This document shows positions 18,134 to 26,276 of a DNA stretch of 64,000 nt, piece by piece. How positions within the stretch are numbered: the stretch's first letter is position 1; each line of letters begins with the position of its first letter. The stretch covers positions 1,054,001 through 1,118,000 of the forward strand of contig NZ_PEBD01000010.1 of NCBI RefSeq assembly GCF_002735905.1, in the 5' to 3' direction. Below the pieces are notes generated by a model. That model was not told the origin of the DNA, did no database searches, and was given only the letters and a program-made list of their open reading frames with translations. Origin of the DNA: Williamsia muralis (GTDB lineage Bacteria; Actinomycetota; Actinomycetes; Mycobacteriales; Mycobacteriaceae). A program made the translations under genes and the position numbers.

Positions 18134-21100
18134 GTGGGAATCCGGGGTCCGGCAGCAATGCCGACGTTGTCGCGGCGAAGCAAGGCGCTCATCGCCACTG
18201 CCGTCATCGTTCTGGTGGTGTTGCTGGTGGGGCCAAGGCTCATCACCATCTACACCGACTGGTTGTGGTTCAAGGACATCGGCTACAGCTCGGTCTTCAG
18301 CAAAATCATCTGGACGCGCGTTGCGCTGTTCGGCATCTGCGGTGCCATCGCCGGGCTGATCATCTTCGGTGCGTTGTGGCTCGCCTACCGCAGTCGGCCG
18401 GTGTTCGTGCCGACGAGTGGGCCAGGCGATCCGATCGCGCGCTACCGCACCGTGGTGATGAGCCGCATCCGGTGGTTCGCGATCATCCCGACGTTGCTGG
18501 TCGGCCTTCTCGCGGGCCTGGTCGCGCAAGGCTCGTGGTCCACCGTGCAGATGTTCCTCAACGGTGAGAGCTTCGGTACCAAGGATCCGGAGTTCGGTCT
18601 GGACGTCGGCTTCTATGCTTTCGACCTACCGTTCTACCGCTTCGTGCTCAACTACCTCTTCGTCGTCGTGGTGATCGCGTTTGTCGTGAGCTTGGTGACG
18701 CACTACATCTTCGGTGGGATCCGGCTCGCGGGCCGCGGCGGAACGTTGACGAACGCCGCGCGCATCCAACTGGCAGTCATCGCCGGTACGTTCCTGTTGC
18801 TGAAAGCGATTGCGTACTGGCTTGACCGTTACACCTTGCTCAGCAGTACCCGCAAGGAAGGCATCTTCAACGGTGCCAGCTACACCGACATCAACGCGGT
18901 GCTCCCTTCGAAGCTGATATTGATGGCGATCGCGATCATCTGCGCGCTCGCGGTCTTTGCCGGTGTGGTCCTTCGCGACCTGAGGATACCGGCACTCGCC
19001 ACGGCCATGATGTTGTTGTCCGCGTTGGTCATCGGCGTGGGTTGGCCCGCAGCCATGGAGCAGTTCTCGGTGAAGCCCAACGCGGCTGAGAAGGAAGCCG
19101 AGTTCATCAATCGGAACATCACGGCCACCAAGCAGGCGTATGACATCGGTGACGAAACCGTCACGACTCAGGCGAATTGGACTGGCCAGCCCGCCAACCC
19201 AGAGCAGGTCGATGCGGACGAGCCGACCTTGTCGAACATCCGGCTTCTCGATCCGAACATCGTGTCGCCCGCCTTCACCCAGCTCAAGCGGCAGCAGAAC
19301 TTCTACGGGTTTCCGACCCAGCTGGCGCTCGACCGTTACACGGTCGATGGTGAGATGCGGGACTTCGTCGTTGCCGCAAGGGAACTCGACCCCACCAAGT
19401 TCGAGGCGAACCAGCAGAACTGGCTCAACAAGCACACCGTGTACACGCACGGCAACGGTTTCATAGCCGCGCCGGCAAACACCGTGAACGAGGCAGTCGC
19501 CAGCGAGAACGATGTCAGCGGCGGCGGCGAACCCGTGTTCAACGTCAGCGATCTCAGCAACTTCGAGACCGACGAGTACAAGGCCAATGCACCGATCCAG
19601 GTCACCCAGCCGCGGATCTACTTCGGCGAGCTGATCTCGAAGGTGAATCCGGACTACGCAATCGTCGGCAACAACGGTGATCCGCGCGAGTACGACACCC
19701 AGGAGACCAAGTACACCTATGAGGGTGACGCAGGAGTGCCACTGTCGAACTGGTTCAATCGGTTTGCCTACGCGGTCAAGTACACCGAGCGCAACCTGCT
19801 CTTGTCGGGCGCCATCAATCCTGAATCGAAGATCATCTACAACCGTGATCCCCGAGATCGGGTGAAGAAGGCTGCGCCCTGGCTCACGGTCGACTCGAAG
19901 ACCTACCCGGCTGTCATGGCCGACGGTTCGATCAAGTGGATCGTGGACGGTTACACCACCCTCGACGCATTCCCGTACGCACAGAAGACGTCCCTCGAAG
20001 ACGCGACGACCGACGCGCAGCAGCTCAACCAGGGACAGACCGGTCGCACTCAGGTCAACCGACAGGTCTCGTATGTGCGTAACTCGGTGAAAGCCACAGT
20101 CGATGCCTACTCGGGCGAGGTCACGCTCTACCAGTTCGACGACAAGGACCCCGTTTTGAAGACCTGGATGAAGGTCTTCCCCGATTCGGTGAAGTCGCGA
20201 GCGGAGTTCGACAGCCCGGACAACGCAGACCTGCGCGACCACGTCCGCTACCCGGAGGACCTGTTCAAGATCCAGCGGCAGTTGCTCACGAAGTACCACG
20301 TCACGAACCCCCAGACGTTCTTCCAAGGTGATGCGTTCTGGTCGGTGCCGGCTGATCCAACAGACAGCGCGGCGGTCACCCGAGGACTCGATCAACCGCC
20401 GTACTACTTTGTCGCATCGGACCCTGAGACGAAGGAGCCGTCATTCCAGCTGACGTCGGTGTTCAACGTCCTCAAACAGGAATTCTTGGCGGCTTACATA
20501 ACGGTGTCCTCTGACCCGGACAACTACGGGCAGATCACCATCAAGAACTTGCCGCCGAACACGCAGCGAGAGGGTCCGAAACAGGTCTTCAGCGCCATGG
20601 AGACGGACACTCGAGTGGCCGAAAGTCGCAAGAATCTTGAGAACACGGCAGACGTCACGTTCGGCAATCTCCTCACGTTGCCGGTGGGCGACAACGGCAT
20701 CCTGAACGTTGTGCCGATGTACGCACAGGCCAAGTCGACTGCGGGAACGTTCCCGCGTCTCGTCAGGGTGATCGTGCGGTACGACGACAGCACAGGGAAC
20801 CCCCGCCGGGTCGGCTACGCACCCACGGTCGCAGCTGCCCTTGCCGGCGTGGGGATCGACCCCTCGACGGTCACGCAGATCCCCGGTGACAACCCGGGTC
20901 AGCCCCAGCCGAACGGGGAGCCCGCTCCGCAGCAGACGAACCAGCCGAATCAGCAAAATCAAGTGCCGGCAAACACCACGGCGGTCCCTGCGTCTCCTCA
21001 GCGCGACGCGATCGTCAAGCGGATGGACGATGCCCTGACCGCCATGCAGCAGGCCCTCTCGGCGGGTAATTTCACCGCCTACGGTCAGGCCCAGACGGAC

Positions 21101-21145
21101 CTGCAGGCAGCGGTCAACGATTATGAGAACCTGCCGACCAGTTAG
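18134..21145 (+). CDS. UPF0182 family large membrane protein
   Basis: Giant membrane protein of 1003 residues, counterpart of Rv3193c, function unknown. The N-terminal third has about seven transmembrane segments; the first reads LIATAVIVLVVLLVGPRLI and is followed by the signature YTDWLWFKDIGYSSVF. A large, probably external, region with DNYGQITIKNLPPNTQREGP and similar conserved motifs follows. The C-terminus is Pro/Gln/Asn-rich and ends in a coiled-coil-like helix (MDDALTAMQQALSAGNFTAY). GTG was selected because VGIRGPAAMPTLSRRSK matches the usual N-terminus and GGAG lies 8 bases upstream. An inverted repeat stands 30 bases after the stop. A TAAAGT (18077-18082) could be the -10 box. Confidence 0.9.
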   Translation: MGIRGPAAMPTLSRRSKALIATAVIVLVVLLVGPRLITIYTDWLWFKDIGYSSVFSKIIWTRVALFGICGAIAGLIIFGALWLAYRSRPVFVPTSGPGDPIARYRTVVMSRIRWFAIIPTLLVGLLAGLVAQGSWSTVQMFLNGESFGTKDPEFGLDVGFYAFDLPFYRFVLNYLFVVVVIAFVVSLVTHYIFGGIRLAGRGGTLTNAARIQLAVIAGTFLLLKAIAYWLDRYTLLSSTRKEGIFNGASYTDINAVLPSKLILMAIAIICALAVFAGVVLRDLRIPALATAMMLLSALVIGVGWPAAMEQFSVKPNAAEKEAEFINRNITATKQAYDIGDETVTTQANWTGQPANPEQVDADEPTLSNIRLLDPNIVSPAFTQLKRQQNFYGFPTQLALDRYTVDGEMRDFVVAARELDPTKFEANQQNWLNKHTVYTHGNGFIAAPANTVNEAVASENDVSGGGEPVFNVSDLSNFETDEYKANAPIQVTQPRIYFGELISKVNPDYAIVGNNGDPREYDTQETKYTYEGDAGVPLSNWFNRFAYAVKYTERNLLLSGAINPESKIIYNRDPRDRVKKAAPWLTVDSKTYPAVMADGSIKWIVDGYTTLDAFPYAQKTSLEDATTDAQQLNQGQTGRTQVNRQVSYVRNSVKATVDAYSGEVTLYQFDDKDPVLKTWMKVFPDSVKSRAEFDSPDNADLRDHVRYPEDLFKIQRQLLTKYHVTNPQTFFQGDAFWSVPADPTDSAAVTRGLDQPPYYFVASDPETKEPSFQLTSVFNVLKQEFLAAYITVSSDPDNYGQITIKNLPPNTQREGPKQVFSAMETDTRVAESRKNLENTADVTFGNLLTLPVGDNGILNVVPMYAQAKSTAGTFPRLVRVIVRYDDSTGNPRRVGYAPTVAAALAGVGIDPSTVTQIPGDNPGQPQPNGEPAPQQTNQPNQQNQVPANTTAVPASPQRDAIVKRMDDALTAMQQALSAGNFTAYGQAQTDLQAAVNDYENLPTS

Positions 21146-21175
21146 CGTTTGGCCAGTTCAGAAGTAGTGACCGGC

Positions 21176-21219
21176 GTTACAGGCGGGCGATTTGCACTTC
21201 GGATGTGCCCGCCTGTAAC
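21176..21219. terminator. Inverted repeat after UPF0182, overlapping the tRNA promoter
   Basis: GTTACAGGCGGGC (21176-21188) is perfectly complementary to GCCCGCCTGTAAC (21207-21219) across an 18-base loop. It can terminate the UPF0182 transcript. Its loop and right arm also contain a plausible tRNA promoter (TTGCAC 21192-21197, 16-base spacer, TGTAAC 21214-21219), so the two signals overlap. Confidence 0.6.
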
Positions 21220-21233
21220 GTTGTGTTCACCGC

Positions 21234-21307
21234 CGCGGGGTGGAGCAGCTCGGTAGCTCGCTGGGCTCATAACCCAGAGGTCGCAGGTTCAAATCCTGTC
21301 CCCGCTA
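21234..21307 (+). tRNA. Initiator tRNA-fMet (CAT)
   Basis: The cloverleaf fits: acceptor CGCGGGG/CCCCGCT, D-arm GAGCAGCTCGGTAGCTC, anticodon arm CTGGG-CTCATAA-CCCAG with anticodon CAT, and T-arm with GGTTCAAATCC. Two initiator hallmarks are present: the unpaired first base (C1 opposite T72) and three consecutive G:C pairs in the anticodon stem (GGG/CCC). The 3' CCA is not encoded (A then CGA). Confidence 0.96.
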
Positions 21308-21313
21308 CGAAGA

Positions 21314-21354
21314 CAAGAACCCGCGTTCTGCATCACGCAGAACGCGGGTTCTTG
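21314..21354 (+). terminator. Terminator of the initiator tRNA gene
   Basis: A perfect 18-base-pair hairpin (CAAGAACCCGCGTTCTGC and complement) with a 5-base loop, beginning 7 bases after the tRNA. The only downstream T-rich context is CTATGT. Confidence 0.8.
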
Positions 21355-21398
21355 CTATGTCAGGGGTGGTGTTCCAGTCGGTGGCGCAGAGGCCCCGA

Positions 21399-21668
21399 TC
21401 AGGATGGGTCTTCGTGGGTGACCGCCTTGTAGCCGCGGGCACCAGCCCGATCCACCGCAGCTTTCACGAGGCCGAAGATCAAGCCCTGCAGTGCAGCGGC
21501 GACCAGGACTTCGGTGTTGCTCCTCTGGAGGTCTTTGGGATCAGGCGCCTTGGCGTCGTTGCCCAGACGCTTCCAGACCTGAGCGAATGCGGCTGACGCC
21601 ACGACACCACCGAGGACGCTTGTGGCTATCGACAGCGGCTTGTAGGCGGCTTTGGACACGGCGCTCAT
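21399..21668 (-). CDS. DUF4235 small membrane protein
   Basis: An 89-residue protein of the DUF4235 family, function unknown. It has two hydrophobic helices (SIATSVLGGVVASAAFAQVW and VLVAAALQGLIFGLVKAAVD) joined by an acidic, lysine-rich linker with the family motif WKRLGNDAKAPDPKD. It is the last gene of a three-gene operon; its ATG overlaps the stop of the DUF3618 gene (ATGA). The set (holin-X, DUF3618, DUF4235) recurs in actinobacteria and suggests a small envelope complex, but no activity is known to me. Confidence 0.8.
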   Translation of the reverse strand: MSAVSKAAYKPLSIATSVLGGVVASAAFAQVWKRLGNDAKAPDPKDLQRSNTEVLVAAALQGLIFGLVKAAVDRAGARGYKAVTHEDPS

Positions 21669-21961
21669 ACGATCTCCCTTTTCTTCGAACGGCGACGACG
21701 GGCAACAACGAGCAGGACGAGCAGCACTGCGCCGATCGCGCCGGAGGTCGCCAGGACCTGCTGGTTGTCTTTGGCTTTGATCTGCGCGGTGTGCGCGGTG
21801 TCTGCGGCAGCCGTCTTGACGCGGGTGGGTACATCGAACTTCTGCGCCAACGCGTCCACCGTCTGGGCCAGCTCGGCGCGCTGTTCCTCGACCGGGGGCA
21901 CATCGGTGGGCGCGGTGGCTCCGGGTTCGGGTGTTGCGCCCGATGACGTCGGTTCGCTCAT
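21665..21961 (-). CDS. DUF3618 membrane protein
   Basis: A 98-residue protein of the DUF3618 type. It has an N-terminal Pro/Thr/Ser-rich region, an amphipathic helix with the family signature EQRAELAQTVDALAQKFDVP, and a C-terminal transmembrane helix (ATSGAIGAVLLVLLVVA) followed by a basic tail (RRRRSKKREIV). The ATG overlaps the upstream stop (TGATG) and the stop overlaps the next start (ATGA), showing tight coupling with both neighbours. The frame is open further upstream but only inside the holin-X gene. The basic tail suggests that the C-terminus stays in the cytoplasm. Confidence 0.78.
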   Translation of the reverse strand: MSEPTSSGATPEPGATAPTDVPPVEEQRAELAQTVDALAQKFDVPTRVKTAAADTAHTAQIKAKDNQQVLATSGAIGAVLLVLLVVARRRRSKKREIV

Positions 21962-22356
21962 CAGAGATGCTCCCTCACGGTGTTGATGTCCCTCTGGATG
22001 CTGTGCACGGTTGCCTGCGGTGCCGGCGGCACGGCCTTCTTGGCCCGAGACGCGCCGATCGCGGCAGCGATCGCTCCGATGACGACCAGCACGGCCGCGA
22101 CGATGAGTGCGGCGAGCCATGGATCCACCGCGGTGGCCAACCCCAGGACGGCCGCTGCGATGAGTGTTCCGAATCCGAAGAGCAGCAACAGGGCACCTGC
22201 TCCGGAGATACCGACACCGATGCCGAGCTTTATTCCTTTTGTCTTCACCTCATCGAGTGCGTCCCGCACTTCTGTCTTGACGAGGGTGGAGGTCTGCTCG
22301 GAGAGGCGTTCGATCAACTGAACGGTCGAGAGATCTGTCGGTGGGGGCTGATTCAT
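21961..22356 (-). CDS. Actinobacterial holin-X (DUF1469) family protein
   Basis: A 131-residue membrane protein of the phage-holin/Act-Holin-X superfamily. It starts with a helix LSTVQLIERLSEQTSTLVKT, followed by two transmembrane segments (LGIGVGISGAGALLLLFGFG and LAALIVAAVLVVIGAIAAAI), and ends in a helical tail. Despite the family name there is no lysis module here. It is the first gene of the operon with DUF3618 and DUF4235, with a GAGG-rich ribosome-binding site before the ATG. The chromosomal role of such proteins is unknown. Confidence 0.75.
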   Translation of the reverse strand: MNQPPPTDLSTVQLIERLSEQTSTLVKTEVRDALDEVKTKGIKLGIGVGISGAGALLLLFGFGTLIAAAVLGLATAVDPWLAALIVAAVLVVIGAIAAAIGASRAKKAVPPAPQATVHSIQRDINTVREHL

Positions 22357-22488
22357 CGTTCCTCCTTTGACTGCGGGCTGCGACGCAGTGATCAGCTCAG
22401 CCGACCTACCGAGCCGCGAGTCACGGACAGACGGTGGTTACCCCGGGCAACATGTGAGCAAACGGACAACAAAAGACGATGTGATCCT

Positions 22489-23649
22489 TCAGAGTGCCGC
22501 GGCGGCGGGCCTTTTCATTTTGCGCACCGTTTTCCCGTCGGCGTATTCGCCCAGCGCGGTCATCACCCAGCCCGATGGTTCACGAACCATCTTGCACATC
22601 AGTACCCCGGTGGCGGGGCCTGAGTCGGAGAGTTCGAATCGGACCATCTCCTGGCCGCTCCCATGATCGACGAGCCTGCAGAAGGCCCGTCCGACGTCGG
22701 TGAATCGCTGGCCCGAGAAGGAGTTCACGGTGAACACCAGGCCGGTGACCGAATGGGGCAACCGTCCCAGGTCTACGGAGATCACCTCGTCGTCGCCCTC
22801 ACCTGCGCCGGTCAGGTTGTCACCCGAATGTGCCACCGCACCATCGAGTATCGACAACTTCAAGAACCAGCAGGTCGCCACGACCTTTCGGTTGGCATCG
22901 AATGCGATGCACGACGCGTCGAGATCGATTCGGCCCTTGCCGGCAACCGGGTCCCACCCGAGTCCCATCCGGACCTTGCTCAGCAGCGGCTTGCCGAACT
23001 TCGTCAGCACCACCGACTGGCGTTTTTCGAGGACCACGTGACCTTTGTCGAGGTTCGGCCGATGGTTCGCCGAGTGGGTGGGGGTCGCCACCGGGACGGC
23101 GGGAACCGCCACTGGTTCCACCGTCGCCGCAGTCTCGGCAGGGTCGTCCACGCTGATGCCGAAATCGATTGCGATCCCGGCCAATCCGTCTGCGTAGCCC
23201 TGTCCGACCGCACGCAGCTTCCATCCGCCGCCGCGCCGATAGACTTCGAAGACGATGAGGGCGGTCTCGCCGGAGAGGTTCGCCGGGTCGAACGTGGCGA
23301 GCAGTTCACCGTTCGCCGCATCGATGACGCGCGCATGTGGATTCGTCCCGGCGAACGTGGTCGCCGGGGGATCGAGACTGGCCGTGATCACCACCTTGTC
23401 GATGGCCGACGGGATGGCAGCAAGGGTGATACAGACGGCATCGGGACCGTGCGCAGTGCCGGGCATATGGCGCAGCCCCGGCCCGACGGGCGCGTTGAAG
23501 AAGATCAGGTCGGCGTCGCTGCGCACCTTGCCCGACGGGGCCACCAACAGCGCCGACACGTCGAGTTGCCGTCCGCTCACCCCGACCTCGATGCGAACTT
23601 CGGCGGCCTGCAACGCAGTGTTCGCGCCCGCAGTCATCGGCATGCTCAT
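22489..23649 (-). CDS. Tandem TerD-domain protein
   Basis: A 386-residue protein with two TerD-like domains, found in tellurite-resistance and calcium-binding stress systems. The first domain (about 10-165) contains DADLIFFNAPVGPG and VRVYEVYRRGGGWKLRAVGQ-like strands (here VFEVYRRGGGWKLRAVGQGY). A Pro/Val-rich linker follows. The second (about 205-380) contains MGLGWDPVAGKGRIDLDASC, DNLTGAGEGDDEVISVDL and GWVMTALGEYADGKTVRKM, where the acidic clusters match Ca2+-binding TerD sites. No other ter genes are adjacent, so it stands alone. Start ATG (MSMPMTAG); a second ATG three codons on is possible. It is divergent from the amt gene. Confidence 0.85.
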   Translation of the reverse strand: MSMPMTAGANTALQAAEVRIEVGVSGRQLDVSALLVAPSGKVRSDADLIFFNAPVGPGLRHMPGTAHGPDAVCITLAAIPSAIDKVVITASLDPPATTFAGTNPHARVIDAANGELLATFDPANLSGETALIVFEVYRRGGGWKLRAVGQGYADGLAGIAIDFGISVDDPAETAATVEPVAVPAVPVATPTHSANHRPNLDKGHVVLEKRQSVVLTKFGKPLLSKVRMGLGWDPVAGKGRIDLDASCIAFDANRKVVATCWFLKLSILDGAVAHSGDNLTGAGEGDDEVISVDLGRLPHSVTGLVFTVNSFSGQRFTDVGRAFCRLVDHGSGQEMVRFELSDSGPATGVLMCKMVREPSGWVMTALGEYADGKTVRKMKRPAAAAL

Positions 23650-23858
23650 TGTCGCGGTCCGCCCTTGTTCGACGCGTGGCTGTGGGCCCGGGAAAGGACT
23701 GTCGCCCCGAAGCTACCGAAGTCCGGCGATCGGTGTGGGCGTGTTGTCGATTCGATACATCCGGGCAGATCCGCCACGGCTCGTCGGGACGGATCGGGAG
23801 CCGGTTATTGTCCTTCGAGCACAACCACTCACCTCTTCACAGAACACGGAGGGCTCCT

Positions 23859-25091
23859 GTGCCCGAGCTCGATGGCGCTGCCACTGCGCTGGTACTTGTC
23901 TCGACCGCGATGGTCCTTCTGATGACCCCGGCGCTGGCGCTGTTCTACGGCGGCATGGTGCGCAGCTTCAGCGTGCTGAACATGATGATGATGAGCTTCA
24001 TCGCGATCCCGTTGGTCGCAGTCGCGTGGCTGGTCGCCGGCTACAGCCTTGCGTTCTCCGACGACGCGGGGTTCGGCCTGATCGGTGGCGTGGAGTCGTT
24101 CGGGCTGGCGGGGATCGGTCCGGAGTCGTTGCACGGGTCCATCCCGACCTTGTTGTTCGTGACTTTTCAGCTGACGTTCGCCGTGATCACCGCGGCCCTG
24201 ATCAGTGGGGCCATCGCCGACCGTGCCCGCTTCGTCGCCTGGATCGTGTTCGTGCCGATCTGGACACTACTGGTCTATGCGCCTGTGGCGCACTGGGTCT
24301 GGGGTCCCGGCGGCTGGATCGCAGAGCTCGGGGCGCTCGACTTCGCGGGCGGTCTGGTGGTCGAGGTGGCCTCGGGCGCCTCGGCGCTGGCACTTGCCCT
24401 CGTCTTGGGGCCGCGCCTGGGATTTCGCCACGACACCATGCGCCCGCACAATCTGCCTTTCGTGCTGCTCGGCGCGGGGCTGTTGTGGTTCGGATGGTTC
24501 GGCTTCAATGCGGGCTCCGCGCTCGCGGCCGACGGCATTGCGGCAGCCGTCCTGCTCAACACCTTGATCGCGGGCGGCCTGGGAATGGCCGGCTGGCTTG
24601 TGGTCGAGACCAATCGTGATGGGCACCCGACCAGTTTTGGCGCGGCGTCGGGCATTGTGGCCGGGCTGGTGGCGATCACGCCGTCGTGTGGATCGGTGGG
24701 GCCGCTCGGCGCGGCCGTTGTCGGCCTCGCAGCCGGAATCGTGTGTGCCTACGTGGTGCTGTGGAAGTTCAAGTTCGGCTACGACGATTCACTGGACGTC
24801 GTTGGCGTCCACTTCACCGGCGGTGTGGTCGGTACCTTCCTCATCGGGCTCTTCGCGACCTCGATGATGACGTCCGATGCCGAAGGACTTTTCTACGGCG
24901 GCGGACTGGCTCTGCTGGGTAAACAAGTGGTCGCCATATTTGCGGTAGCTCTTTATACATTCTTGATGTCATTTGGAATCGGGAAGGTCATCGATTGGAC
25001 CATCGGGTTCAGGGTGTCGGCGAAAGATGAACGAGAAGGGGTCGACTTCTCCGAGCACGCCGAGACGGCCTACGCCGATCTCGAGCGCTGA
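23859..25091 (+). CDS. amt: Ammonium transporter Amt with Glu in place of first pore His
   Basis: Membrane channel of the Amt/Mep/Rh family, 410 residues, 11 predicted membrane segments. Family motifs present: LFYGGMVRSFSVLNMMMMSF, ALISGAIADRARF, HWVWGPGGW and the C-terminal DVVGVHFTGGVVGTFLIG. In the twin-His pore the second histidine is present (His318), but the first is replaced by Glu169 (DFAGGLVVEVASG instead of the usual VVHINAG). GTG was chosen because an ACGGAGGG Shine-Dalgarno sequence lies about 6 bases upstream and MPELDGAATALVLVSTAMVL is a typical N-terminus. No glnK or other PII gene follows. Control by nitrogen regulators cannot be shown from the sequence. Confidence 0.9.
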   Translation: MPELDGAATALVLVSTAMVLLMTPALALFYGGMVRSFSVLNMMMMSFIAIPLVAVAWLVAGYSLAFSDDAGFGLIGGVESFGLAGIGPESLHGSIPTLLFVTFQLTFAVITAALISGAIADRARFVAWIVFVPIWTLLVYAPVAHWVWGPGGWIAELGALDFAGGLVVEVASGASALALALVLGPRLGFRHDTMRPHNLPFVLLGAGLLWFGWFGFNAGSALAADGIAAAVLLNTLIAGGLGMAGWLVVETNRDGHPTSFGAASGIVAGLVAITPSCGSVGPLGAAVVGLAAGIVCAYVVLWKFKFGYDDSLDVVGVHFTGGVVGTFLIGLFATSMMTSDAEGLFYGGGLALLGKQVVAIFAVALYTFLMSFGIGKVIDWTIGFRVSAKDEREGVDFSEHAETAYADLER

Positions 25092-25560
25092 TCGCCACCT
25101 CTGGGGATGGGATCAACACAAAAGGCTCTTTGGTCAATGTTAATCAGCCGAATCGGGTATTCCGCAAATCGGTCGATATGATCGTCACGTTCAGAAATTG
25201 CCGCTCGACGTTGCTGCGATGAACCTTCGGGCGAACGGTCGCCGCCTTTATGTCCGGGCGAGTGCGCGCTGGTGGTCGAAGTCGCCCATTGTTTGTCTGA
25301 GTTGTGCGTCTGACTCCACTCGCGCTCCACGAAGTGCACGTCAGCCGCAGTTGCGTTGAGCAAATTGACGCCATGCCTATTAATGGAATCAGGCACTTTT
25401 TAATTGATGTGGTCGGGTAATGCCGTGGAAAGAATGCGCTGACTGATTTCGAAAATCGTAGATAAAAATCGCATTCCGCGAAACTTTTTGGTTCCTTACT
25501 TTCATACTCGGGGCAAGCGGGTCGGACTGGCTGGCCCTTTTGTGTAGGCGAGGTTCAATT
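25092..25560. other. Non-coding region upstream of the SipW cassette
   Basis: No convincing gene. It is visibly richer in A+T than its surroundings, especially after 25360. A repeated CGATTTT (minus strand) with a short palindrome GATTT-CGA-AAATC lies at about 25446-25458, and possible -10 boxes such as CATACT are near 25503. It probably carries the promoter for the exported-protein cassette; no operator could be assigned. Confidence 0.5.
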
Positions 25561-26166
25561 ATGAGTTTGACGGTCACAAAACGTAATCGCCGCAAGATCC
25601 GAGCGGTTCTTGCGGCGGGTTTGGTGCTGGGTGTGGGAGCAGCGGTGACACTTGCGGCCTGGAGTGATTCCGTCTGGGGCCAGAGCGAGTTCGCCACCGA
25701 CAAATGGAACGTTCAGGGCAGTTTCAACGGTGGCACCAGCTGGGGTGAGTTCGCAACGGGGCCGACGGCCGGCACGTTTACATTCCCGCTGGCCGATGCC
25801 ACGAGCCTAACGCCCGGTGAATCGGTCAAAGCCCCGGTGTCGCTGCGGGTCGGGCCGGCGGTATCGGCATTGAATGCGTCGGTGACCCTCGCTCCTTCGG
25901 GCAACACATCTGCGTTGGCCGGCGAACTCGAACTCACCGTCACCGAGGCCGCCAACTGCAGCGTCGCGGGCACCACGCCGTCAGGCTGGCCGGTAGGTGG
26001 AAGCGTGGCAACGGCCGGCGGAAGCACCCCGATCATCCTCAACGGCGACATGACCCCGCGGCACTTCTGTTTCACTGTGACGCTGCCGGCCGACGCGGCG
26101 CTGCTCAATACGTCGACAACAGGTCAGGTTCTCTGGGAGTTCAAGGCAACCAGCGTCGAACCATAG
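25561..26166 (+). CDS. Exported protein with SipW-type alternate signal (RER_14450-like)
   Basis: A 201-residue secreted protein that appears to belong to the 'alternate signal-mediated exported protein, RER_14450 family'. After a basic start (TKRNRRKIRAV) comes a hydrophobic stretch (LAAGLVLGVGAAVTLAAW) that runs into the conserved block AAWSDSVWGQSEF, shared with the third gene of the cassette. The rest looks like one beta-sandwich domain (LTPGESVKAPVSLRVGP, then strands up to TGQVLWEFKATSVEP), reminiscent of TasA/camelysin-type fibre proteins. Two cysteines (NCSVAG and HFCFTV) could form a disulfide. The ATG has AGGCGAGG upstream. It is followed 110 bases later by the signal peptidase gene that probably matures it. 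Fibre formation is inference only. Confidence 0.75.
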   Translation: MSLTVTKRNRRKIRAVLAAGLVLGVGAAVTLAAWSDSVWGQSEFATDKWNVQGSFNGGTSWGEFATGPTAGTFTFPLADATSLTPGESVKAPVSLRVGPAVSALNASVTLAPSGNTSALAGELELTVTEAANCSVAGTTPSGWPVGGSVATAGGSTPIILNGDMTPRHFCFTVTLPADAALLNTSTTGQVLWEFKATSVEP

Positions 26167-26276
26167 GCATCTGGCGGCCGCCGGGCCAGTGGTTCATTGC
26201 AGAGCCCCGGCGGCCCGGTTGCCCTGATGTCGTGCGCGTCCGCGTCGTGAAGTCCGTAAATCTATAGGAGTCATTG

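Noticed and set aside
18626-20395. 589-codon open frame antisense to the UPF0182 gene
   Set aside because: Typical shadow frame in high-G+C DNA: no ribosome-binding site, no family motifs, and wholly inside a well-supported gene.
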